A stretch of DNA of 64,000 nucleotides, taken from positions 62,001 to 126,000 of the forward strand of contig NZ_CCAE010000003.1 of the NCBI RefSeq assembly GCF_000723405.1, written 5' to 3'. This DNA comes from Hydrogenophaga intermedia (GTDB taxonomy: Bacteria; Pseudomonadota; Gammaproteobacteria; Burkholderiales; Burkholderiaceae_C). Position 1 is the stretch's first letter. Every line of letters starts with the position of its first letter. This document shows, one piece after another, positions 17,710 to 26,592 of the stretch. The position numbers and the translations under genes were made by a program. The notes beneath the pieces are model-generated. The model made no database searches. It was not told the origin of the DNA and was given only the letters and a program-made list of their open reading frames with translations.

Positions 17710-19077
17710 AGCCTTCGGCGGCCGTGGTGCGGTGCGCTGGCCGCTCGTCTGCGCGTCGCGGTGCCACTGCAGTTGCCGCAGCAGCCCGGCCTTCATCCGC
17801 TCCGTCAGGCCCGCGGCTTCGATCATGGCGGGCCAGAGCGCGTAGGCCGCGTCCCGGCAGCGGCGCAGCGCCGTGAGCACGGGTTTTTCCACGATGCCCA
17901 GCTGCGTGCAGAAACCACGCACCAGGCGAACGGTCAGCACCGCGTCGCGGTTCAGGCCCTCGGGCTGGTCGGGGCTGAGGTGCAGCGCGCGGCCGCGCGG
18001 CATGCCGGCGTAAGCCGCGTAGCCGACGATGTCGTACGCGGGCGGCAACTCGGGCGTGCGGCCGTCGGGGTAACGCAGGCCCATGTTCTTGAGGTGCATG
18101 TCGGCGTTGCCCAGCATCTCGCTCACCAGGATGCGCCGCAGCAACTCGTGCACGGCGGGCTCGCCCAGCGTGGGCAGCGCCATGAGCACCCGGGCCACCG
18201 AGAGGTAGTCCCGCGTGTACTTGGCCTCGGGCTGCACGCCGAGGATCTGGGCGAAGTCCTCGCAGTGCACGCGCCGTGTGGGCGTGTCCGCGTCCCGGTC
18301 GTAGCGCTGCACCGCCAGGAACTGGCTGCTGGCGTTCGCGTCGCCCAGGTCGTAGTGGTGCTGGGCCTCCAGCCGCCCCAGGGGGGCGAGCTCGGCCTGC
18401 ACGGTGTTCACGCCGGCGGCGGCGGCCAGGCGCAGCGACAGCTCCTCGAGTTCTGGCAACAAGGGCTGGCCCACCACGGGCAGCTTGGCGATGACGTGCC
18501 GGGCCTGGTCGCGCTCGTCGAGCCGGGTGCGGGCGACGAAGCGGTCGCCGAGCTTGAGCACCGAGAGCTTGGCCTGGATGCCCGAGACGGAGATCGCGTC
18601 CTGGATGGGTTCGGCCGTGACCGACATCTCCAGCGCGTCGTGGTTCGAGGTGACGAGGCGCTGCATCTGCGCGTGGTCGAGATCGGCGGGGCGCACGTAG
18701 ACGTTGCCCGGCAGGTCCGCGCCGGTGGCGGCGAGCAGTTCGAAGTGGTCGTTGATGCCGCAGCCGCGCAGCTCGGCGATCTGGTTGCGCAGGGGGCCCT
18801 CCGGCAGCAGGCCCTGGAACCAGGCCGGCAGCAGCCAGCCGCGTTGGGGGTCGCGGGAGAGCGATCCATTGAGGACCGGGCTGCTCACGCCGCGCCAGAA
18901 GGCCGCCTGGGCCTGCGCATCGGCGGCCAGGAAGCCGACCGAGAGCAGCTCCTGGTTCGGGTCGTCGGCGAAGGCGTCGTGGGCGACGAAGCGGTTGGTG
19001 GTGTGCTCGGGCGAAACCGGGTACTGGAAGAGGTGGCCCACTGCCCGCTCGCCGATGAAGACCTCCAGCGCCTTCAT
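17707..19077 (-). CDS. hipA: HipA-like serine/threonine kinase toxin
   Basis: 456 residues, normal HipA length. The N-terminal domain (1-110) is followed by the kinase core. SVSGIQAKLSV at 163-173 is the P-loop-like segment whose Ser is autophosphorylated in E. coli HipA. LGNADMHLKNMGL at 322-334 carries the catalytic Asp326 and Asn331. AYDIV with Asp349 is the metal site. All key residues are present, so it looks active. HipA toxins phosphorylate glutamyl-tRNA synthetase or related targets and slow growth. The start overlaps the hipB stop by four bases. Confidence 0.92.
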   Translation of the reverse strand: MKALEVFIGERAVGHLFQYPVSPEHTTNRFVAHDAFADDPNQELLSVGFLAADAQAQAAFWRGVSSPVLNGSLSRDPQRGWLLPAWFQGLLPEGPLRNQIAELRGCGINDHFELLAATGADLPGNVYVRPADLDHAQMQRLVTSNHDALEMSVTAEPIQDAISVSGIQAKLSVLKLGDRFVARTRLDERDQARHVIAKLPVVGQPLLPELEELSLRLAAAAGVNTVQAELAPLGRLEAQHHYDLGDANASSQFLAVQRYDRDADTPTRRVHCEDFAQILGVQPEAKYTRDYLSVARVLMALPTLGEPAVHELLRRILVSEMLGNADMHLKNMGLRYPDGRTPELPPAYDIVGYAAYAGMPRGRALHLSPDQPEGLNRDAVLTVRLVRGFCTQLGIVEKPVLTALRRCRDAAYALWPAMIEAAGLTERMKAGLLRQLQWHRDAQTSGQRTAPRPPKA

Positions 19078-19352
19078 GGCTTGAGCGCGCGCTGCACCAG
19101 GGTTTCGACGACCGGCTCGCTGACGCCGAGCGCTTCGCCACGGGCCACCGCCTTGGGCAGCAGCACGAGCTCCAGCCCGAGCTTGTCGGCCACGGCGAGC
19201 AAGGTGCTGAGCTTGAAGTCCTCGGTGCCCTTGAACACGTTCACCGCGGTCTGGCGCGAGAGCCCCGCCGCCTGGCGCAGGGCTTCCTGCGTCAGGCCGC
19301 TGTGCTTGAGCCGGGCGCGCAGCGATTGGGAGATGTCGGTGATGGTGGTCAT
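19074..19352 (-). CDS. hipB: HipB-like antitoxin, XRE-type HTH
   Basis: 92 residues. The Cro/C1 HTH reads SLRARLKHSGLTQEALRQAA, GLSRQTAVNVFKGT, then FKLSTLLAVADKLGLELVLL. It lies directly before hipA with a 4-bp overlap, the classic antitoxin-first operon. It should bind HipA and repress the operon through sites upstream, where GCAGAA/TTCTGC half sites recur. Confidence 0.9.
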   Translation of the reverse strand: MTTITDISQSLRARLKHSGLTQEALRQAAGLSRQTAVNVFKGTEDFKLSTLLAVADKLGLELVLLPKAVARGEALGVSEPVVETLVQRALKP

Positions 19353-19667
19353 GTCCAGTGGAGCAGAATTTTGAGTAGAAGTTCTGTCAGAGTGTGCTTC
19401 TGCCTCGCGGGTTGGTCAAGATAATGATCTGGCAAAGCAGAATATTTTGGGCTTTGTCTAAAAAAATAGAACATTCATCCGCGAGCAGCAGTCCTGGCCG
19501 AGGCCATCCCCTGCGGGACTGGATAGTTGCTCATGTGGCAACTATCCATTTCCTTTTGGCTGGTTTATTTCTCTCGAGGCAATCTCTACAGTTCATCCCA
19601 TGCCGAACACAAAAGCGGCATGGAAAGCAAACCCCCGTTAACCACCCGTTATCTTCAAGGAACTGCC
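19353..19667. promoter_or_regulatory. AT-rich 315-bp divergent region between hipBA and the DUF4148 gene
   Basis: No gene is seen here. GCAGAA at 19363-19368 and 19437-19442 and the inverse TTCTGC at 19398-19403 are spaced 34-35 bp apart. AGAAGTTCT at 19377-19385 is a perfect 4+1+4 dyad. These are candidate HipB operators next to hipB. The region is far richer in A and T than its neighbours. A separate 10-bp perfect inverted repeat lies at 19521-19547. Confidence 0.5.
19521..19547. repeat. Perfect 10-bp inverted repeat
   Basis: GGATAGTTGC and GCAACTATCC flank TCATGTG. It lies 120 bp upstream of the DUF4148 start and 169 bp upstream of hipB. The arm ends GGATA/TATCC resemble the half sites of E. 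coli HipB operators (TATCC...GGATA) but in the opposite order. No T-run follows, so an operator is more likely than a terminator. Confidence 0.5.
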
Positions 19668-19979
19668 ATGAAATCCGCCAAAAGCCTCGCTCTCGCCCTG
19701 ACCCTTGCCCTCGGCGCCGGTGCCGCCTTCGCCGAAGGCCCCATCGAAGGCAATGAAGTCTTCAACTTCCAATCCACGCTGAGCCGCGCCGAAGTGCAAG
19801 CCCAGGCGGTGCAAGCCAACCGCGAAGGCCGTACGGCCCGCGGCGAGATCCTCCCCGCCGACGAGGCCGTCGCCAGCACGGGCCTGAGCCGCGAGCAGGT
19901 CCGCGCGGAAGCGGTCCAGGCGCAGCGCAGCGGCCGCACCGCACGCGGCGAGATCGTCTCGGTGGAAGCGGGCGCGTAA
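19668..19979 (+). CDS. DUF4148 domain secreted protein
   Basis: 103 residues. A signal peptide (KSAKSLALALTLALGAGAAF) is cleaved near AFAEG. The mature part holds two copies of one unit: LSRAEVQAQAVQANREGRTA and LSREQVRAEAVQAQRSGRTA, each followed by RGEI. This is the DUF4148 pattern, which is frequent and multi-copy in Burkholderiales. Periplasmic or surface role unknown. The ATG follows AAGGAACTGCC. A UUCG hairpin terminates it. Confidence 0.88.
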   Translation: MKSAKSLALALTLALGAGAAFAEGPIEGNEVFNFQSTLSRAEVQAQAVQANREGRTARGEILPADEAVASTGLSREQVRAEAVQAQRSGRTARGEIVSVEAGA

Positions 19980-20020
19980 GCCCCACGGCCCGCGCCCCAC
20001 AAGGGCGCGTTCCCTCCAGC

Positions 20021-20040
20021 AACGGCCCTTCGGGGCCGTT
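20021..20040 (+). terminator. UUCG-tetraloop terminator
   Basis: AACGGCCC-TTCG-GGGCCGTT is a perfect 8-bp stem with a stable UUCG loop, followed by CGCGTTTTCC. It lies 41 bp after the DUF4148 stop and before the convergent lipoprotein gene. Confidence 0.8.
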
Positions 20041-20072
20041 CGCGTTTTCCGGCGCGCTGAATTGCGGCGGAT

Positions 20073-20738
20073 CTACCGGCCGGCCGGCGCTGCCGTGGAG
20101 GGCGCTGCCAGGGCGGTGACGCCGGCCACTGCGGCGGCCGCGTCCGTGGCCAGGCGGTCCAGCAGGTCGGCGTAGGCCTGCGCCTGGGCCTGCGGGGTGT
20201 CCGCTTCGGCCTTCAATTCGTAGTCGAGCCGCTGACTGTTGACGCTGCGGGCGTCGGTCTCGTGGCTCACCACGGCGACGCGCGCGGTGGCCAAGAGCCG
20301 CCGCTGCGCGCGCGAGTAGTCCATGCGGTCGATGACCACGCGCAGGCCGGCGACGGGTGACCACTGCGCGCACTGGCTTTCGCACAGGCGCCAGCCCGGC
20401 AGGCGCGCGCGCAGCGCCGAGGCGAACTCGCGCGACATCCCGACCTCGATGCGCTCGGCCCAGAAGGTGTCGGGCCATTCGGCCAGGGTGCTGCCGTCGG
20501 TGCGGTAGCGCACGCGGCGCGAGACGAGGTATTCGGGGATGTCCAGGCGGGCGATGGCCAGCGTGCTGCCCTCGCGGGGCGCAGCGGTCACCGGCACGGG
20601 TGTGCTCGCCGTGGGGCCCGGCAGGGTCAGCAGCGTGGGTGGTCGATCGGGTGTCGACACGCAACCGGCGACGAAGGCCGCGGTGGCCACCGTGAGCGCG
20701 AGGGCCGCGGCGCGGCGGTGGAGCAAGGTGGTGGTCAT
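20073..20738 (-). CDS. PqiC/ABC-type transport auxiliary lipoprotein
   Basis: 221 residues. The signal ends in the lipobox FVAGC with predicted lipidated Cys26. The mature part follows the PqiC pattern with LLTLPGP, IARLDIPEYLVSRRVRYRTD and WAERIEVGMSREF. In Pqi/Let systems this lipoprotein links the MCE protein to the outer membrane. It is last in a four-gene operon, overlapping the MCE gene by four bases. Confidence 0.85.
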   Translation of the reverse strand: MTTTLLHRRAAALALTVATAAFVAGCVSTPDRPPTLLTLPGPTASTPVPVTAAPREGSTLAIARLDIPEYLVSRRVRYRTDGSTLAEWPDTFWAERIEVGMSREFASALRARLPGWRLCESQCAQWSPVAGLRVVIDRMDYSRAQRRLLATARVAVVSHETDARSVNSQRLDYELKAEADTPQAQAQAYADLLDRLATDAAAAVAGVTALAAPSTAAPAGR

Positions 20739-21703
20739 TCGCGTCGGTTCCCGAAAATGATGGCGTTGGGTTTTTCTTCGAGCAGCTCGCTGAAGGAGCG
20801 CAGCCCGCGCGCGGCCTGCGACAGGTCGCGCACGGCGGTCTCCAGGTCCGCGCGCAGCGGCGCGTCGGGCGCGGAGATGTCGGCCAGGCGGTCCATCGCC
20901 AGCTTGGCGGACTCGGTGGCTTCTCGCGCACCCACCAGCGCCTGCTGCAGCTCGGGGCGCGCCTCGCGCACGGTCTGCTCGGTGCTGAGCGACAGGCGCT
21001 CGATGGACGCCAGCGTGGCGGTGGAATTCGCCTGCAGTTGGCGGATGGCCTCGGTCGCCGCGGCCAGCGTCTGCCGCGACGCCGCCGTCGTCTGCTTGAG
21101 CTCGGACGACGCATCGGTCAGCGCCGTCTGCACGCCGCCAAGTGTCTTCTGCACCGCCACCAGGGTGTTGCGCATTTCCTCGGCCGTGGCCCGCATCTCG
21201 CTCACGGTCTCGCGCAGCGGCAGCTCGGCCACCTGCTCGATCAGGGGGCCGAAGCGGTCCTGCAGTGCGGGGATCTCGGGGTGGCGCGATTCGCCGTGCA
21301 GCTTGGCGGGCGCCTGCGGCTCGAAATCGAGTTCCACCGCCTTCTGGCCGGTGACGATGCTCTCCGACACCAGCCGCGCGCGCAGGCCGCGGGCCACCAT
21401 CGCGGGAATGTCGACGCCCGCGCCCGCAAGGACCGAGGCCTGCAGCTTCATCACCACCGGCACCGTGGTGCGCAAGGTGTTGCCATCGACGCGAATGCCG
21501 ATCTCGGTGACCTGGCCGATGGCCACGCCGCGAAAGGTGACCGGCGCGCCCACGTACAGGCCGCTCACGTTGTCCTCGTAGAAGACCGTGGCCTTCTGCT
21601 GGTTGCTGAACCAGTCGCTTCCGCTGAGCCAGAAGACGCCGGCCAGCACGATGAAGAAGGCGGCGGCGACGAAGCTGCCGATGAGGAGGGCGTTGCGTTT
21701 CAT
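20735..21703 (-). CDS. MlaD-family MCE protein
   Basis: 322 residues. An N-terminal membrane helix (FVAAAFFIVLAGVFWLSG) is followed by the MCE domain at about 40-120 (VSGLYVGAPVTFRGVAIGQV, RLVSESIVTGQKAVELDF). A long helical C-terminal half has heptad-like patterns with SSELKQTTAASRQTLAA, expected to form a coiled coil across the periplasm. It carries lipids between the membranes together with the ABC proteins encoded next to it. It overlaps both neighbours by four bases. Confidence 0.9.
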   Translation of the reverse strand: MKRNALLIGSFVAAAFFIVLAGVFWLSGSDWFSNQQKATVFYEDNVSGLYVGAPVTFRGVAIGQVTEIGIRVDGNTLRTTVPVVMKLQASVLAGAGVDIPAMVARGLRARLVSESIVTGQKAVELDFEPQAPAKLHGESRHPEIPALQDRFGPLIEQVAELPLRETVSEMRATAEEMRNTLVAVQKTLGGVQTALTDASSELKQTTAASRQTLAAATEAIRQLQANSTATLASIERLSLSTEQTVREARPELQQALVGAREATESAKLAMDRLADISAPDAPLRADLETAVRDLSQAARGLRSFSELLEEKPNAIIFGNRRE

Positions 21704-22482
21704 GCGGGGTCTCCAGGCGCTGGCGGCGCTGGCGGGTCGGGGGGCGCTTCCCTTCGCAGGAAGGCGTCGACCGTGGGATGGACGCGGGCCTTCACGAGTT
21801 CACTCGGGCGGCCGTGGGCGATCGGTTGCTTGCTGTCCGCGTCCAGGAATATGCCGTCGTCCGCGATGGCGAACAAGCTGGGCAGCTCGTGGCTGACGAA
21901 GACCACCGCCGCGCCCGTGCGCTCGCGGATGTCGAGGATCAGGTCGTCGAGCCGGCGCGAGCTGATCGGGTCCAGGCCCGCCGAAGGTTCATCGAGGAAC
22001 AACAGGGGCGGCTCCGAGGCGATGGCGCGCGCCAGGCCCGCGCGCTTCTTCATGCCGCCGCTCAGGCTGGCCGGCAGCTTGTCGGCGGCGTCGGCCATGC
22101 CCACCCATTCCAGCACCTCGCGCGCGCGCGCTTCCTGCGCCGCCTCGTCCAGTGCCGTCTGCCGCGCCAGGGCCAGGCACACGTTCTCCAGCACCGTCAT
22201 GGACGACCACAGCGCCGCGCTCTGGAACAGCATGCCGAACTTCAGGCGCATGGCCTCGCGCTCGGCGTCGGTGGCGGCCCAGTAGTCCACGCCGCCGTGA
22301 AGCACCGCGCCGCTGGCCGGGGGCAGCAGGCCCACCAGGTGCCGGAGCAGGGTGCTCTTGCCGCAACCGCTGCCACCCATCACCGCGAAGATGCTGCCGG
22401 CCTGCACTTCGAACGACACGTCGCGCTGGATCAGCTTCTCGCCGAATCGCATCTCCAGGTTCTGCACGCTGAGCAAGGCCAT
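21700..22482 (-). CDS. MlaF-like lipid-transport ABC ATPase
   Basis: 260 residues. Walker A is VMGGSGCGKSTLL, the signature is LSGGMKKRAGLARAI and Walker B is LLFLDEPSAGLDP. The MlaF-type ending extends past the core to a proline-rich tail. It energises the MlaE-like permease, whose stop codon directly abuts its ATG. Confidence 0.93.
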   Translation of the reverse strand: MALLSVQNLEMRFGEKLIQRDVSFEVQAGSIFAVMGGSGCGKSTLLRHLVGLLPPASGAVLHGGVDYWAATDAEREAMRLKFGMLFQSAALWSSMTVLENVCLALARQTALDEAAQEARAREVLEWVGMADAADKLPASLSGGMKKRAGLARAIASEPPLLFLDEPSAGLDPISSRRLDDLILDIRERTGAAVVFVSHELPSLFAIADDGIFLDADSKQPIAHGRPSELVKARVHPTVDAFLRREAPPDPPAPPAPGDPA

Positions 22483-23250
22483 TCAGATCCCCAGCGTGTT
22501 GGCGACCAGCGCGAACACGGCGTCGATGACGATGATGGCCACGATGCTGGTGACCACCGCACCCGTGGTGGCCACGCCCACACCGGCGGCGTTGCGTTGC
22601 GCGTACAGCCCGTGGTAGCAGCCCACCATGCCGATGAGCGCGCCGAACACCAGCGACTTGGCGGCGCCCAGCCCCAGGTGGGTCCAGGCGAGCGCGTCCG
22701 CGGTGCGGTTCATGTACGCCGCGGGTGACAGGTCGAGCATCACCGACGCCACCGCCATGCCGCCCACCAGGCCCGCGAGACAGGCGAACACGAAGAGCAG
22801 CGGCATCATCAGCAGCAGCGCCGCCACGCGCGGCAGCACCAGGAAGTCCATCGCTGGCAGGCCCAGCACCTCCAGCGCGTCCACCTCCTCGTTGGTCTGC
22901 ATGGTGGCCAGTTCGGCCGCGAAAGCCGCGCCGGTGCGCCCGGCGATGACGACGGCGGTGATGATGGCCGCCATCTCGCGCGCCACCGAGATGGCCACGA
23001 GATCGGCCACGAAGATGCCGGCGCCGAACTTGAGCAACTGCACCGCGCCCACGAAGGCCAGGATGGCGCCCACGAGGAAGTTGACCAGGCACACGATGCC
23101 CACGGCGCGGGCGCTGGTGTCGGCCAGCACGCGCGCGGCGTCCTGTGCGCGGTAGCGTCGACGCCCGCCGAACGCGGCGCCAGCCGACAGCAACACCTCT
23201 CCAAGGAAGGTGAGCGGGCGGCGGGCGAAGGCGAAGGAGGGCTTCAGCAA
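22483..23250 (-). CDS. MlaE-like ABC permease
   Basis: 255 residues with five or six hydrophobic segments. Family marks are AREMAAIITAVVIAGRTGAAFAAELA shortened here to REMAAIITAVVIAGRTG, and TNEEVDALEVLG. Only a TTG start fits: upstream in frame there is no ATG or GTG before a stop at 23308-23310, and GGGAG precedes the TTG. It is first in the operon permease-ATPase-MCE-lipoprotein. A separate mla operon with mlaB and mlaC probably exists elsewhere, since neither is here. Confidence 0.9.
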   Translation of the reverse strand: MLKPSFAFARRPLTFLGEVLLSAGAAFGGRRRYRAQDAARVLADTSARAVGIVCLVNFLVGAILAFVGAVQLLKFGAGIFVADLVAISVAREMAAIITAVVIAGRTGAAFAAELATMQTNEEVDALEVLGLPAMDFLVLPRVAALLLMMPLLFVFACLAGLVGGMAVASVMLDLSPAAYMNRTADALAWTHLGLGAAKSLVFGALIGMVGCYHGLYAQRNAAGVGVATTGAVVTSIVAIIVIDAVFALVANTLGI

Positions 23251-23332
23251 GCGCGGGTCTCCCGGCCCACAGGGGTGGCAGCGAAAATGGCTGTCATCCG
23301 GCGCATCTTATGCAGTCGGCTGAAAACCACCA

Positions 23333-24256
23333 ATGGAAGACCCCAACTTCACCGAACTGCGCGGCGTGGACGTGACCATGCTGCGCGCCTTCGACGCGCT
23401 GATCCGCGAGCGCAGCGTGTCGCGCGCGGCGGCGCGCCTGTTCCTGAGTCAGCCCGCCGTCAGCGCTTGCCTCAAGCGCCTGCGCGTGGCCTTCGACGAC
23501 GAACTCTTCGTGCGCACGCAGTACGGCGTGGAGCCGACGCCGCGTGCGCTGGCGCTGGCGCCCAACGTGGAGACGGTGCTCTCGGAACTGCAGCGGCTCA
23601 TGAGCCGCCACCAGCCCTTCGACCCGGCCGCGTCCGACCGCATCCTGCGCGTGGCCGGCAGCGACCACCTCTGCCGCACCCTGATGCCCGAGCTGTGCCG
23701 CACGCTCGGCGCACTGGGCTCGCGCATGCGCGTGACCTGGTCGCTGGCCGACTACAGCAAGACCGCCGAGGAACTGGCGCGCGGCGACGTCGACCTCGCA
23801 CTGATCCCGCGCATCACGCAGGTGACGGGCGTGCAGACCACCACCCTCTGTGAAGACTCCTACGTCGGCGTGGCGCGCCAGGGCCATCCGGTGTTCGACA
23901 GCGGGCTGGACCTCGACGCCTTCTGCGCCTGGCCGCACGTGGTGCTGGGCCAGTCGCGCTCGGTGCTGGACGACACCATCGACAGCCAGCTCGCGCGCCT
24001 GGACCGCCGCCGCGTGGTGCAGGCCGGTGTCAATTCCTTCAGCCAGATGGTGGACCTGCTGGCCGAGACCGACCTGATCGCCGTTTTCCCCCAGCGCGTG
24101 GCGCGCCGCTACCTGCACGCGCTGGGCTCGTGCCCGCTGCCCTTCGAACTGCCCGACTACCGCCTGCACGCCTGTTGGCACAAGCGCAGCGAGGCCGACG
24201 AGGCGGTGGTGTGGTTGCGCGGGCAGGTGATCGAGGCGATCGAGCGCACGCTCTGA
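23333..24256 (+). CDS. LysR-family regulator
   Basis: 307 residues. The HTH is VDVTMLRAFDALIRERSVSR with LSQPAVSACLKRLRVAFDDE and VEPTPRAL. It lies 139 bp upstream of the Bug-Rieske cluster on the same strand and 82 bp from the divergent mla-like operon. By analogy with the other LysR-Bug pairs here its target is probably the Bug gene and the dioxygenase genes downstream. Effector unknown. Confidence 0.92.
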   Translation: MEDPNFTELRGVDVTMLRAFDALIRERSVSRAAARLFLSQPAVSACLKRLRVAFDDELFVRTQYGVEPTPRALALAPNVETVLSELQRLMSRHQPFDPAASDRILRVAGSDHLCRTLMPELCRTLGALGSRMRVTWSLADYSKTAEELARGDVDLALIPRITQVTGVQTTTLCEDSYVGVARQGHPVFDSGLDLDAFCAWPHVVLGQSRSVLDDTIDSQLARLDRRRVVQAGVNSFSQMVDLLAETDLIAVFPQRVARRYLHALGSCPLPFELPDYRLHACWHKRSEADEAVVWLRGQVIEAIERTL

Positions 24257-24395
24257 TCGGCTGCGCCGCGCGGGGCAGCTATCAGCCCCACGCATATCTC
24301 ATATCCAAACGTTTGCTTTGCCCTGGCGCGCGCGACGGCCTATCGTGCGGGCCCTCGATTCCCCCCGCATCCCATCCCCCACGACGGAGACAAGA

Positions 24396-25388
24396 ATGAA
24401 CCGACGCGACCTGGTGGCCCTTGGCTTGGCCTCGCCCTTCCTCGGCACGGCCCTGGCCCAATCGGCGCCCGGCTTCCCCAACCGCCACGTGCGCCTCATC
24501 GCCTTCGGCGAGCCCGGTGGCCCGCTCGACATCCTGGGCCGCGTGTTCGCCGAGCGCCTCTCCAAAGCCTGGGGCCACCCCGTGGTGGTGGAGACCAAGC
24601 CCGGCGCGGGCGGCATGATCGCCGCCGACTTCGTCGCCAAGGCGCCCGCCGATGGCCACACCTTCCTGTTCACCATCACGCACACCCAGTTGGTGCTGCC
24701 GTTCCTGCAGAAGACGCCCTACGACCCGATCAAGGACTTCCAGCCCCTCACGCCCGTGGGCGTGGGCGGCCCGGTGCTGATGGTGCGCAGCGACGCGCCG
24801 GTGAACAACGTGCAGGAGTACGTGGCCTGGGCCAAGTCCAAGGGCCGCATCACCTGCGCCACCTGGGGTCAGGGCACCGCCGCGCATCTGTACACCGAAC
24901 TGCTGCGCAAGCAGACCGGCGCCACCATCGACCACGTGCCCTACAAGGGGCAGGCGGGCGCGCACATCGACCTGTTCGGCGGGGTCATCGACTCGGCCTG
25001 GGCCAACCCGTCCACCGCCAAGGTGCACCTGCAGGGCGACAAGACCTCGGGCGGCAAGCCCAAGGTGCGTGTCATCGCCATCGCGGGCAGCCAGCGCAGC
25101 GGCACCCTGCCGGACGTGCCCACTTTCGTCGAGCAGGGATTCAAGGGCGGCTTCGAGACCGAGAGCTGGTTCGGCTTCCTCGCGCCGGCGAAGACGCCGC
25201 GCCCCGTCGTCGAGCAGATCGTCAAGGGTCTGCACGAGGCCGCGAAGACCGACGAGGTGCGCCAGCGCCTCATCGACCTGGGCCTGACCCCGCTCACGCA
25301 AAGCCCCGACGAGTTCGCCGCCGCGCAGCAGAAGGAACTGCCCCAGTGGGAGGCCCTGATCCGCGCGGCGGGTATGCGCGCCGGTTGA
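24396..25388 (+). CDS. Bug-family substrate-binding protein
   Basis: 330 residues. The signal peptide MNRRDLVALGLASPFLGTAL ends near ALAQS. The mature part has FPNRHVRLIAFGEPGGPLDI, PVVVETKPGAGGM and VPYKGQAGAH. ACGGAGACAAGA lies before the ATG. A Rieske oxygenase gene starts 13 bp later, so this binding protein probably captures the aromatic acid that the oxygenase attacks (inference). Confidence 0.92.
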   Translation: MNRRDLVALGLASPFLGTALAQSAPGFPNRHVRLIAFGEPGGPLDILGRVFAERLSKAWGHPVVVETKPGAGGMIAADFVAKAPADGHTFLFTITHTQLVLPFLQKTPYDPIKDFQPLTPVGVGGPVLMVRSDAPVNNVQEYVAWAKSKGRITCATWGQGTAAHLYTELLRKQTGATIDHVPYKGQAGAHIDLFGGVIDSAWANPSTAKVHLQGDKTSGGKPKVRVIAIAGSQRSGTLPDVPTFVEQGFKGGFETESWFGFLAPAKTPRPVVEQIVKGLHEAAKTDEVRQRLIDLGLTPLTQSPDEFAAAQQKELPQWEALIRAAGMRAG

Positions 25389-25401
25389 TCGCAAGCAAGC
25401 C

Positions 25402-26592
25402 ATGAACGCACGAGTGATCCCCCTCACGCCCGACCAGGGCACGGCCTACGGCCGCCCGGCGCCCACCTACCGCAAGGAACTCACCGAGGTCGGCGCAGGC
25501 ACGCCCATGGGCGAACTGCTGCGCCGCTACTGGCACCCCATCGGCCTGGCCGCCGACGCCACCGACACGCCGCGCCAGGTGCGCGTGCTCGGCGAAGACC
25601 TCATCCTCTTTCGCGACCAGCAGGGCCGCGCGGGCCTGGTGTACCCGCACTGCGCGCACCGCGGCACCTCGCTGCTGTACGGCAAGGTGGAGGCGAACGG
25701 CATCCGCTGCTGCTACCACGGCTGGCTGTTCTCGGTGGACGGCCATTGCCTGGAGCAGCCCTGCGAGCCCGAGGGCGGCAAGTTCAAGGACAAGGTGCGC
25801 CAGCCCTGGTACCCCGTGCAGGAACAGTACGGCCTGATCTGGGCCTACATGGGCCCGCCCGAGAAGAAGCCCACGCTGCCGCGCTACGAGGCGCTGGAGA
25901 ACCTGGACGCCGGTGAGTTCCTCGAGGCCAACGACCGCAGCATCGGCGGCGGCGGCCCGCAGATCATCGACTGCAACTGGCTGCAGCACTACGAGAACCT
26001 GGTCGATCCCTTCCACGTGGTGGTGCTGCACTCCACCTTCAGCGGCACGCAGTTCGTCGAGCAGATGGCGCTCATGCCCCAGGTCACCTGGGACCGTGTC
26101 GAGCTCGGCGTGCGCACGACCTCCGTGCGCCAGCTCGACGACGGCAAGACCTTCCGCCGCGTGAGCCAGGCCGCCATGCCCACGCTGCGCGTCATCCCCA
26201 GCCCGCGCCTGGGGAAGTTCGGGCGCGTCGAATCGCTGGGCTGGATCCTGCCGATCGACGACCACCACTTCCGCATCTACGTGGTGGGCCGCGTGAGCGA
26301 GGTGGGCGAGCTGTCGAAGATGCGCTCGCGCCAGAACGGCAAGCTGTGGGAAGAACTCACGGCCGAGGAGCACCGCGCCTCGCCGGGCGACTACGAGGCC
26401 ATGGTCAGCCAGGGCAAGGTGGCCAGGCATTCCGAGGAGCACCTGGCCACCTCCGACCGCGGCATCGTGATGCTGCGCCGCTACCTGCAGGGTCAGCTGG
26501 AGGCCGTGCAGCGGGGCGAGGACCCGGCCGGTGTGAGCTTCGACCCTGACGCGCCGCCGGTGTTCTTCGACGCGGGCAACTTCCTGGAATGA
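25402..26592 (+). CDS. Rieske aromatic-ring oxygenase, phthalate-dioxygenase-like alpha subunit
   Basis: 396 residues. The Rieske cluster ligands are Cys84-x-His86 (YPHCAHRGTSL) and Cys103-xx-His106 (IRCCYHGWLF). The mononuclear iron motif is HYENLVDPFHVVVLH. It belongs to the group with one subunit type that takes electrons from a PDR-type reductase, which is encoded next with a 4-bp overlap. Cytoplasmic. Substrate cannot be told from sequence; a carboxylated aromatic is likely given the linked Bug protein. Confidence 0.92.
   Translation: MNARVIPLTPDQGTAYGRPAPTYRKELTEVGAGTPMGELLRRYWHPIGLAADATDTPRQVRVLGEDLILFRDQQGRAGLVYPHCAHRGTSLLYGKVEANGIRCCYHGWLFSVDGHCLEQPCEPEGGKFKDKVRQPWYPVQEQYGLIWAYMGPPEKKPTLPRYEALENLDAGEFLEANDRSIGGGGPQIIDCNWLQHYENLVDPFHVVVLHSTFSGTQFVEQMALMPQVTWDRVELGVRTTSVRQLDDGKTFRRVSQAAMPTLRVIPSPRLGKFGRVESLGWILPIDDHHFRIYVVGRVSEVGELSKMRSRQNGKLWEELTAEEHRASPGDYEAMVSQGKVARHSEEHLATSDRGIVMLRRYLQGQLEAVQRGEDPAGVSFDPDAPPVFFDAGNFLE

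Noticed and set aside
19521..19547. Rho-independent terminator
   Set aside because: No T-run follows on either strand and it lies in a divergent promoter region rather than after a gene.
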